Program-made: the position numbers and the translations under genes
Source: an uncultured Prevotellaceae bacterium
GTDB lineage: Bacteria; Bacteroidota; Bacteroidia; Bacteroidales; Bacteroidaceae
NCBI GenBank assembly: GCA_902774815.1
Contig: CACYJV010000020.1
Location: 1 to 60,876, forward strand
Direction: 5' to 3'
DNA length: 60,876 nt
Shown: positions 50,656 through 58,546 of the stretch, one piece after another
Layout of the letters: every line of letters starts with the position of its first letter
Numbering within the stretch: the stretch's first letter is position 1
The notes under the pieces: generated by a model
What the model was told of the DNA's origin: nothing
The model's input: the letters and a program-made list of their open reading frames with translations, nothing else
Database searches by the model: none

Positions 50656-51609
50656 GGGCAGACTCCCGTGTCTGCCCGTTAACACAATGTTCGCCACGTA
50701 TCCCCTCCCGTAGGGGCAGACCCCCGTGTCTGCCCGTTAATACAACACCAAACCATTACACAATGTCTGCCCATTAATATGGGACATGCACATGCAATTC
50801 TCTACAGTGCCTCCTTTACTCATGGCGGGCAGACACGGGGGTCTGCCCCTACAATCCTGCGTCTTGCCACGCTACATCATTTTCTTTATGGTCTCACTGA
50901 CACAATCTGGATTATCTTCACAATCCTCATTTAATAAATCCTTATTCCATCGCATCGGATTCTCATATATATAATTAGCAACATAATCATATATTTGCTG
51001 ATTCCTAATAACATGGTCATAATAACTCCTTTGCCATAGCCTATCGCGAAAAGGAGGCCATCCCATTTCTTTGACACCATGAATATACTGGTTCGTTGTT
51101 ACGCTCTTGAACCACCTCATCACATCGGTTATATTAGTCTCATCCCGATTTTGTAAAATAAGATGTACATGATTAGGCATAACAACACTTTGTACGACAG
51201 TCACATCAGGAAATCTTTCCGAAATGGAAGGCAACACCTCACCTATCATTTTCCCCGCATCAGAACACACAATTTCTCCATTCACAACGCTACCCAGCAA
51301 GCATAGCCTGTCATGGACTACTAATGTGATAAAATAGTTGGCAGCAATAGAATAGTCGAATGCATGCCATCTAAGTCTTTTCCTTTGTGGTAATTCCATA
51401 ATATTAAACGTCACCTTATTGCTATTTCGGGTAGAAACGGGAGTCTGCCCCTACAATTTGCGCTTCCACCCGTAGGGGCAGCCCCCCGTGTCTGCCCGTT
51501 AATACAGCGCCAAACCATTATACAATGCCTGCCCAATAATATGATGCATGCAAATGCCCCTACAACTCCCCTTTGCGCATGGCGGGCAGACACAGGAGTC
51601 TGCCCCTAC
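50652..51609. mobile_element. REP/BIME cluster enclosing a RAYT gene
   Basis: Six copies of a REP-like unit (GTAGG, stem GGGCAGAC, loop CCCCGT, stem GTCTGCCC, GTTAA): plus strand at 50652, 50710 and 51472, minus strand ending at 50852, 51454 and 51609. Two direct repeats of about 140 bp (50710-50852 and 51472-51609) each hold an inverted pair of units and flank the transposase gene at 50872-51414. No target-site duplication is evident. Confidence 0.85.
50872..51414 (-). CDS. REP-associated tyrosine transposase (RAYT, Y1 type)
   Basis: 180 residues. VVMPNHVHLILQ carries the HuH metal-binding motif, and RDRLWQRSYYDHVIRNQQIYDYVANYIYENPMRW the catalytic Tyr, both hallmarks of the IS200/IS605-like Y1 domain in the RAYT branch. 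Such proteins cut and join single-stranded DNA at REP hairpins with a GTAG or similar guide tetranucleotide; here GTAG-headed hairpins flank the gene on both sides. No partner or accessory gene. Confidence 0.92.
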   Translation of the reverse strand: MTFNIMELPQRKRLRWHAFDYSIAANYFITLVVHDRLCLLGSVVNGEIVCSDAGKMIGEVLPSISERFPDVTVVQSVVMPNHVHLILQNRDETNITDVMRWFKSVTTNQYIHGVKEMGWPPFRDRLWQRSYYDHVIRNQQIYDYVANYIYENPMRWNKDLLNEDCEDNPDCVSETIKKMM

Positions 51610-51677
51610 ACCATACAGCGTGTCTGCCCGTCCCCACGTCTCCCCATCCCCCTTTGGGGAGGCCCGGGGCGGCTCCT

Positions 51678-52505
51678 TTACCTCGCCTTGTCCTTGCTGC
51701 TGCGTTTCGGACGGTGATAGCTGCGATAATCATCGAGTTCTATCTCCACATCCGGCTCACGCAATTCCCCCTCCCTATAGGGGAGGGTCGGTGTGGGGCT
51801 GTTTTCCCCCTCCCTACGGGGGAGGGGTTGGGGGTAGGGCTTGAACTTCATATACTTAATGTTCAAACCGCGCTCAATCCACATCTGCTCATAATACGTC
51901 TGGATGCTCAGGATGCGGCGCGTCTCATCATCGATGCTCTCATCGTGATAGAGATCGGTCGTGGCAAAGAGCAACGGCAACTGGTTCTCCTTCACCATGA
52001 AGTTAGTATATGTATAGAGGAAATTCGAATCTGTCTTCACATGGATAATGCCCCCATCCTTCAGGAAGCGGCGATAGCGCTCCAGGAAATACGTGCTCGT
52101 CAGTCGTTTCCGCGGGTTCTTCATCTGCGGATCACTGAATGTCAGCCAAATCTCGCTCACCTCATCATGGCCGAAGAACCTGTCGATAATCTCAATGTTC
52201 GTACGCAGGAACGCCACGTTCTTCAGTCCTTCCTGCAACGCCATCTTCGCACCCGTCCACATGCGGGCACCTTTGATGTCAACACCGATGAAGTTCATCT
52301 CGGGAAACAGCCGTGCCAGTTCCACCGTATACTCCCCCTTGCCGCAGCCTAACTCCAACACGATCGGATTATCGTTCTTGAAATAGTCCTCATGCCAGCG
52401 TCCCGTCATCTCAAACGGCACCTGCTCGATCACACTGAACGGATACTGAAACACGTTCTCAAACGTCTCCATCTCCGCAAACTTCTGTAGCTTTCCTTTT
52501 CCCAT
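51678..52505 (-). CDS. trmB: tRNA (guanine-N7-)-methyltransferase with C-terminal insertion
   Basis: 275 residues. [32 protein letters not shown] is the SAM-binding motif, and [41 protein letters not shown] and [13 protein letters not shown] are TrmB signatures. It methylates G46 of tRNA. The usual protein ends soon after [11 protein letters not shown]; here a low-complexity stretch [20 protein letters not shown] plus YREGE, encoded by palindromes 51764-51841, and a charged tail extend it in frame. A minus-strand -7-like box (TAATTTTG, 52532-52525) precedes it. Confidence 0.93.
   Translation of the reverse strand: MGKGKLQKFAEMETFENVFQYPFSVIEQVPFEMTGRWHEDYFKNDNPIVLELGCGKGEYTVELARLFPEMNFIGVDIKGARMWTGAKMALQEGLKNVAFLRTNIEIIDRFFGHDEVSEIWLTFSDPQMKNPRKRLTSTYFLERYRRFLKDGGIIHVKTDSNFLYTYTNFMVKENQLPLLFATTDLYHDESIDDETRRILSIQTYYEQMWIERGLNIKYMKFKPYPQPLPRREGENSPTPTLPYREGELREPDVEIELDDYRSYHRPKRSSKDKAR
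51764..51841. repeat. GC-rich palindromes inside trmB
   Basis: Two adjacent hairpins, CCCCCTCCCTATAGGGGAGG and CCCCCTCCCTACGGGGGAGG (plus strand), followed by GGTTGGGGGTAGGG. Same family as 5401-5501 in the phosphoesterase gene; related remnants occur at 51640-51672 and near 55030. Confidence 0.85.
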
Positions 52506-52648
52506 AATCGTTTCTTTTGCGCCACAAAATTACGAATTAGTTTCCAAATCAGCGAACAAATCTTCCACAAATCACCGAAAAGTCTATTCTTCAAGGATAT
52601 GGTAGTACGTGATTACGTTGTATGACCATTGGTTTTTCACCGCAAAAG

Positions 52649-52869
52649 TAATGCTTTCGCCCTAACAAACCATTGATAATACGCCTCCAAAGCAATGCTT
52701 TGCTGGTTTTAACTCATTACTTTATAGGTTACGACTCATTGCTTTGCCACTTAAACCGCATTGCTTTTAAGGTTACAAAGCATAGCTCCATACCCCTACA
52801 AAGCATAGCTCCTTATGCTACAAAGCATTGAGACGTCACATATAAACCTATGCTAACGTGAGTTCGACG
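52649..52869. repeat. Second array with 22-bp period
   Basis: The core CA(T/A)TGCTTT or a variant starts at 52649, 52671, 52693, 52715, 52737, 52759, 52781, 52804, 52826 and 52848: steps of 22 with one of 23. Read on the minus strand, units such as AGCAATGAGTCGTAACCTAT resemble AGCATTGAGTTACACCCATA of the 3.7-kb array. Sequences have drifted but the spacing has not. The array overlaps a -7-like box at its left end. Confidence 0.85.
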
Positions 52870-52918
52870 TAAGAAAATAATCAATCCGCACAATTCGTGA
52901 TAGCAAAGGAAATGATTT

Positions 52919-53063
52919 AGCAGATGGCACAGAATCGGCCTGCAAGGCCAGCACCACACAGCCCAGGGCTATGCCCTGAGAGATGGGTGGTTGCCTACTC
53001 ACCCAGGGTGCTGCCCTGGGCTAGGAGATGCTGCCCCTGCGGGGCGTCTTTGTGCCATCTGCT
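52919..53063. mobile_element. MITE-like element with 13-bp terminal inverted repeats
   Basis: AGCAGATGGCACA (52919-52931) is exactly inverted at 53051-53063. The 145-bp interior holds palindromes CAGCCCAGGGCTATGCCCTG, CACCCAGGGTGCTGCCCTGG and a run ending GCCCCTGCGGGGC. No reading frame. The bases 52870-52918 and 53064-53165 show nothing recognisable. Confidence 0.7.
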
Positions 53064-53165
53064 TATTCCCATAGCAAAAACAGGTGCAGCCCACGAAGGA
53101 ACTGCACCCGCTTCTATAATGAAGAATCGACTAATACCTGTAATCTCTATCACTGGATAATATCA

Positions 53166-54908
53166 TTATCTTTTTCCCAGTATGATATTTACCAATGCGG
53201 TTACGTCGGCAATGGTGAGCATACCGTCATGGTTTAAGTCTGATGCTCCATGGTCATACAAATAAGGCTGTTCACTGTCTTTGCCAAGAATAATATTCAC
53301 CAACGCTGTCACGTCAGCAATCGTTATTGTACCATCTTTATTCACATCCCCCACCTGCAGGCCGTCCAGCGTCGTGAATGTCACTACGGGCGACCATTCT
53401 CCCGTCGCGCCATCGTCATATACCGCCTGCACCTGCACCTCATATTTCGAGTCAGGGTTCAGTTCCTTGATGACGTAAGGTTTCTCCATGACATCCGGTG
53501 CGATGGACCATCTGAATAGCACAGCGTTCGGTCCAGCGATGGTCACATCGTCGAGCAACAAGTAGTACATGTCAGCACTGTCATGATGACGGAACGCCAC
53601 GTATCCTTTGCCGCTATATTCGCTCAAGTCAATCCTGTATTCCGTGTACTCCCCTTCAGCAGTGGTCTGGGGTAATAGTTCTGTGCTGAAGTCCTCCACT
53701 GCACAGCCCGTCGTCGACAGCCGTACTGAGAAGTTGTCAGGATAGTCCTTCACTGCCGACCGCATCCAGAAGCTGACAGATCCACCAAGCTCTATCTCTG
53801 GAGTGACAAGCCAGTTGTCCGGATCCAGCGCTCCTTCCTCAACATCAGGGGTATAGCTTTCCGACATCATGCAGTATTTCCCACTATGCCATAGATCATC
53901 CTTTACCCCTTCAGTCGTCCAGCATTTCCATGCCCGTCCGTCACCATCAGCGTCGATAGTTGTCCATCCTTCAGGCCATCCATCTTCAAAGTAGTACGTC
54001 TCTGTGTCCACCACCTTCCTATAGCGCAGGTTCCATTTCGTCTCCGCTCCCCTTGCCAGCCAATCGACAGTAGCTGAGGTTTCCGTGATGTTGTTGATCG
54101 TCACGTTTGCAGGCGTAGCCCGTTTGTCGAGCGTTGTGAAATAAGTATAGGCACTCCATGCCCCGGCATCGCCATCAGTGCCATCCGCTTGCACCTGAAC
54201 CATATAGATGGTCTCACTATCCAAGCCGCTGATGCCGACCATCGTCTCCACCACCCCATTGACATAAATCCATCCGTTCTCAGCAGACTCCTCCGTTGTG
54301 GTGTCTGTTATCGTCACGTTCACCTGATCACCGATGAGAGCCTTCGACACCACAAACTCGTATTTCTTCCCCGGCTCAAAAAAGTAGTCGTCCTGCCGAC
54401 CGCTCACATTACCATTTGCCGAGGCTATCCAGATGCGCTTGCCCGGGTTTGGATTCACGATAACCCAGTCATATCGGCCGGCGGGAATCATGATGGTCAC
54501 GCTGCTGTTTACCACGATGTTGCCCGTCGTCAGCGTTCCGTCAGCAGCTTCTGGAATCTTATACTCAAACTGAGCGTACACACTCTCTTCTGCATCGCCA
54601 CCGCTGGTGAAACTGCCACTCGTAGGAATGATGTCGCCGTAAGCAGTAGCATCAGCGTCGAGAAGCATCTGGTATCCAGAACCGTCCCCCCACACGTCGC
54701 CAACCGTAAGAGTAACCTCTACGTACTCACCAACAGACACTGGTTTATAGCGCACATTCCACTTTGTTTCACTACTCGCGGCATCCCAGTTGATTTCAGC
54801 CGAACTGTACGTGATGTTGTTTACTGTAATATTCTTAATGCTATCAGCACTTACCGCCATTGTATTAACAAACGTGGCAGCAAAAATACAGAATCCGCGT
54901 AATGTCAT
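53166..54908 (-). CDS. Gingipain-adhesin-like surface protein with dockerin
   Basis: 580 residues from ATG 54908 (signal peptide FCIFAATFVNTMAVSA). Three FN3 domains (starting NITVNNITYSSAEINW, NVTINNITETSATVDW, and WSIAPDVMEKPYVIKELNPDS) surround a DUF2436-type module (VTLTVGDVWGDGSGYQMLLDADATAYGDIIPTSG ... WVIVNPNPGKRIWIASANGN ... FEPGKKYEFVV), closely matching the haemagglutinin-adhesin region of gingipains, and a cleaved-adhesin domain (GWTTIDADGDGRAWKCW). The C-terminus is a two-repeat dockerin (GDVNKDGTITIADVTALVNI) nearly identical to that of the 25.5-kb protein. It may adhere to host proteins or haem and dock to a cohesin. Confidence 0.85.
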   Translation of the reverse strand: MTLRGFCIFAATFVNTMAVSADSIKNITVNNITYSSAEINWDAASSETKWNVRYKPVSVGEYVEVTLTVGDVWGDGSGYQMLLDADATAYGDIIPTSGSFTSGGDAEESVYAQFEYKIPEAADGTLTTGNIVVNSSVTIMIPAGRYDWVIVNPNPGKRIWIASANGNVSGRQDDYFFEPGKKYEFVVSKALIGDQVNVTITDTTTEESAENGWIYVNGVVETMVGISGLDSETIYMVQVQADGTDGDAGAWSAYTYFTTLDKRATPANVTINNITETSATVDWLARGAETKWNLRYRKVVDTETYYFEDGWPEGWTTIDADGDGRAWKCWTTEGVKDDLWHSGKYCMMSESYTPDVEEGALDPDNWLVTPEIELGGSVSFWMRSAVKDYPDNFSVRLSTTGCAVEDFSTELLPQTTAEGEYTEYRIDLSEYSGKGYVAFRHHDSADMYYLLLDDVTIAGPNAVLFRWSIAPDVMEKPYVIKELNPDSKYEVQVQAVYDDGATGEWSPVVTFTTLDGLQVGDVNKDGTITIADVTALVNIILGKDSEQPYLYDHGASDLNHDGMLTIADVTALVNIILGKR

Positions 54909-55059
54909 TATTATCTTTAATTGAGTTTGTCTTACTTGACTATTAGCAATATCAGAGAAAAGGAGTCCCATCCATAATGGGCGGGACTCCATCCTATGAG
55001 CAGACGCTAGTACTGCCCTTACTTGTCTCCCTCCCACTGGGGAGAATTTGGGTGAGGCT

Positions 55060-58000
55060 TTACTTCACAATCTTCTTTCCGTTCATGATGTAAAGACCCT
55101 TCGGCAGAGTGCCCATGCCCTTTGTCGACACCAAGCGTCCCTGCAGGTCGTAGACGGCATCATTATCAATTGTCAATTTTCCATTTTCAACTTGAAGGAT
55201 GCCATCAGTCTCGTCGCCGCCCTCAAACTCATTCTCGCCGAGGCTGATCACCGACATCGTCTGGGGAGCCACCAGCGAGTTCGAAGTCTCCTTCGTGATG
55301 TAGCCACGGAACGACTTCAGGTCGGGATTGGCAACGTACACGAAGTCATTGCCTGGGTTCTCCATACTATACACCGACTTGCCATTCTGCATGTCGCGAT
55401 AAGCCATAGCAGCACTTACGAAGTTCTGATTGTCTGCATCAACAACAGGTAAACCATCTACTATATTATAGCCACCCAACACCATCGCGTTATTACCAGC
55501 ACTGAAGGTTATAGTCTTGTTAGTAAGACTCCACCTCGTTCCCCAACTCTCGTCAGGCATGGCAATAAGGTATGGTTTGTTTCCTAAAATAGCTTCAGTA
55601 TAAGTATAGAGAGTTTTTGTAAAGTCTTCACCATAGAACTGATTGACCCAGAAGAGTTTGTTCTTGTCAGAAGCCGAATGGAACCAATCTATTGACGTAG
55701 AACCATTTTTTATACTCTCGACAGTAAACGGCAAACAAATAGTAGTCCAGCCTTTGTTGCCATTCTTCTCATAGCCATAGTCAAATGTGCGGGTATATGA
55801 AACTCCTGCTTTTGCAGTAAAGCCATAGGGCACGTATGCACCATAAGCATCATTGAAAATAACAGCATTCGAAGCCGTTTTTGTACCCGTAGTGCTACCC
55901 ACAATAGTATTCAAAGAGGAATAATTAGTCAAGCGTTTTGCATAAGAAGAGGAACTAAAGTAGTAAACTGTATTGGGGTTACTATTAGGCTTCACATAAT
56001 AGGAGTTTCCAGGAGTCTTATCCATAAAACTGATAGCTACAGCGTCTTCTGGCACCACATAATAAGTTTTACGATTATTATAGCTTCCTTCTGTAACAGT
56101 CGAAAGACTAGCCGTCGCCGTCATCTTGCCATTCTTATCCCACCACAAAACAGCACTTGATCTGTAAGTCCACGTTTTTGTGCCAATCAATCCTCTTTCA
56201 TCTTTTACGTTGTCTTCGTCATATGATCCATCGTACAAGGAGAAACCAATATTCGTAGAGTTGCCGTTTTTCAGTGCATCAAAGATGTCAGCATAGTTTA
56301 ATTCATCCAAGCTGATACGAGCACTCTTACCTGCAGGGATTGTTAATGCCGTTATAGAACTTACATACTTATACTTAGAATTGTAACTGGTTGAACCAGT
56401 TCTTGTCTGCAAGGTGAAGAAATCCTTATAATCTTCTGTCCCATGGTTTGTTATTTCAACGTAGCCATGCAATTCGTTTCCATATATATAACTACCAGAA
56501 GTATTCTCTGCGACCCAATTACATTCTAAGTCTTGAGTTGCATACGTACCCGTATTGCCTTTAAATGTAGCTGTAAGGATAGTTGTTCCATAATTAATAC
56601 CTGTAGGCTGAGCTATATCTGAAGGAATTTCCTTCAGCATATCTTTGTCAACAACCAGCAAGGTCTGAGTCCCTGTGCTTGAACCGACAGCAAAGCCAAG
56701 ATCAACATAACCACTACTTTGAGGCTCGACACGGAGTTGTTGTACATCCTGAGTATTAGCATTGGCAACGCTGCTCTTATAGAGGACCAACGTATTTGCT
56801 AACTTTGCAAACGAGTTATTTGTGAAATGAACTCGTAGACCAGCTTTATACGTATTCTTCAACTGACCAATAATTTCATAACTGTCAACCGTGTAAGTAG
56901 GAACTAATGAAAGTTTGATATCATTGCTGCTTTTTACTACTTTCACATAAGCATAAGGTCCTTTTGCACGATCGAAGAAGTAATTCTTCTGACCATACAT
57001 ACGGCTACGCGGAACTAACTTATATTCACCATTAGCAAGGTTCATTTCATGCAATTTAGAACCAAGCGTATAAGAAACTGTCGCTGTATTGCTCATTGCA
57101 ATAGAAACTTTCTCTACGTCTGGTTTAAGATGACCTACCAATTGCATATTTGCATCATACAATGACATTTCAACATCAAATTCACGTACATAGCTGCTAC
57201 CCAATGAATTAGTGTAATTTTGCAATTCTGCCGTCAACGAAGATGTAAAAGCATTAGCAGCAGTACGTTCTGAAGTTACATTTTCGCCTTCTGCAGTGGT
57301 GAAATACAAGTCCTTAACATCTGTAGATGCTGTTGCAACAGGAGCATAAGACTTATAGTCAAGTTTTGTCTTGCCATCATCTGGACGAACGCCTATGATT
57401 GCATAATAATGTTTTCCATAACTATGCTTCGTCGATGTATTGAAAGCATTCAATGGGCCAAGACGGAAATAACCATTGCACAATCCTTCCCATCCCCAAT
57501 TGATGTGGAAGAAATCATCATAGCTGTATCCATCAATAACAAATCCATGACGATCAGGAATTGAGTATCCTGCTGTCCAAACTGGCATTCCCTGAGCCAA
57601 ATCATTATAGATATAATTTTCGAACTCAGCACCACCGCATTCTTCACGGTGTATTGCGCCATCATATTTATAACCAAAATACTTCTGCAGTTTTGCCGGC
57701 ACACCCTGAGGATAAATATATGTAGAGGTTTCTGCAAAACTTGCCTGCATAGCACGGTCAATATATTCCATGAACTCACCTATCAGTTCCCATTCTTCCT
57801 TACTATAACTATAAGAAATATTTCCATAAATATCTTGGCTATATGGATAGCTATCTCTTAGTTTGCTGAAATCGAACTCACGCGGAGGAAGAGAACTAAA
57901 AGAGCCATAACCAGGAATCGTGTACTGAATATTAGCATATTGCCAAAAATATATCAGCTGTCCAACCGCAGTTGCCATACAGCCAACAGGAGCTCTGTTT

Positions 58001-58524
58001 CCACTTTCATAAAGTGTCGTTTTGCTATTGTAAGGAATACCCTGAGTCCATAGAGATTTAGTCATAGGTGCAACAGATTTTCGGCCTATTGCAACTGACT
58101 TACGAGGAGCCCTCTGTCTCGCAGAAGCGAGAGGCTCTGTCAAACCGGCTTCGTCAAGTTTCTTCAAATCATCAACAAAACCTGTCAACATGGCTTTAAG
58201 TGCCTCGGGCATATTCTCTACATCGAAGGTCCCCTCGTCGCTATAACCAAGGATTTCCTCTGATCGGTCGTCACCCGAGACGATGACGAAGCCCTGGTTG
58301 TTCTCCGCGTTGAAGACATAGTACGGCTGGGTGTCCCCCGAACTGTTCTGTCCGGGAGCATGGCGCACCGTCGTTGTCTGCAACACGGCTGCGGGGTTCA
58401 CTTCCTGCATAAAGTTCTTGGCCACGGTCAGGGCTGCCTGCTTCCCGATGGGGTTAGCCATGCCAGAAAGCGTCATGGCGAGTGCGGCCAAGGTCAATAA
58501 CATCTTTTTCATTGTCTTATTCAA
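55060..58524 (-). CDS. C10 (streptopain-like) cysteine peptidase with sorting tail
   Basis: 1154 residues. Signal peptide, then the Spi-like prodomain (to about 130; NQGFVIVSGDDRSEEILGYSDEG), and the C10 catalytic domain with Cys182 (APVGCMATAVGQLIYFW) and His near 325 (RHGFVIDGYSYDDFFHINWGWEG). Several beta-rich modules follow, and a Por-type tail (AVYDLQGRLVSTKGMGTLPKGLYIMNGKKIV). A secreted protease, likely surface-attached through the type IX system. The linker before the tail (VENGKLTIDND) is made of heptamers (55164-55191). The next two genes on the strand are an LRR protein and a small acidic peptide. Confidence 0.93.
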   Translation of the reverse strand: MNKTMKKMLLTLAALAMTLSGMANPIGKQAALTVAKNFMQEVNPAAVLQTTTVRHAPGQNSSGDTQPYYVFNAENNQGFVIVSGDDRSEEILGYSDEGTFDVENMPEALKAMLTGFVDDLKKLDEAGLTEPLASARQRAPRKSVAIGRKSVAPMTKSLWTQGIPYNSKTTLYESGNRAPVGCMATAVGQLIYFWQYANIQYTIPGYGSFSSLPPREFDFSKLRDSYPYSQDIYGNISYSYSKEEWELIGEFMEYIDRAMQASFAETSTYIYPQGVPAKLQKYFGYKYDGAIHREECGGAEFENYIYNDLAQGMPVWTAGYSIPDRHGFVIDGYSYDDFFHINWGWEGLCNGYFRLGPLNAFNTSTKHSYGKHYYAIIGVRPDDGKTKLDYKSYAPVATASTDVKDLYFTTAEGENVTSERTAANAFTSSLTAELQNYTNSLGSSYVREFDVEMSLYDANMQLVGHLKPDVEKVSIAMSNTATVSYTLGSKLHEMNLANGEYKLVPRSRMYGQKNYFFDRAKGPYAYVKVVKSSNDIKLSLVPTYTVDSYEIIGQLKNTYKAGLRVHFTNNSFAKLANTLVLYKSSVANANTQDVQQLRVEPQSSGYVDLGFAVGSSTGTQTLLVVDKDMLKEIPSDIAQPTGINYGTTILTATFKGNTGTYATQDLECNWVAENTSGSYIYGNELHGYVEITNHGTEDYKDFFTLQTRTGSTSYNSKYKYVSSITALTIPAGKSARISLDELNYADIFDALKNGNSTNIGFSLYDGSYDEDNVKDERGLIGTKTWTYRSSAVLWWDKNGKMTATASLSTVTEGSYNNRKTYYVVPEDAVAISFMDKTPGNSYYVKPNSNPNTVYYFSSSSYAKRLTNYSSLNTIVGSTTGTKTASNAVIFNDAYGAYVPYGFTAKAGVSYTRTFDYGYEKNGNKGWTTICLPFTVESIKNGSTSIDWFHSASDKNKLFWVNQFYGEDFTKTLYTYTEAILGNKPYLIAMPDESWGTRWSLTNKTITFSAGNNAMVLGGYNIVDGLPVVDADNQNFVSAAMAYRDMQNGKSVYSMENPGNDFVYVANPDLKSFRGYITKETSNSLVAPQTMSVISLGENEFEGGDETDGILQVENGKLTIDNDAVYDLQGRLVSTKGMGTLPKGLYIMNGKKIVK
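55164..55191. repeat. Heptamer tract inside the C10 peptidase gene
   Basis: On the coding strand: GTTGAAA, ATGGAAA, ATTGACA, ATTGATA. The second unit has GG where the others have TG; ATTGAAA there would put TGA in frame. Confidence 0.8.
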
Positions 58525-58546
58525 TCGTTTTTAGTTAAACATTCAG

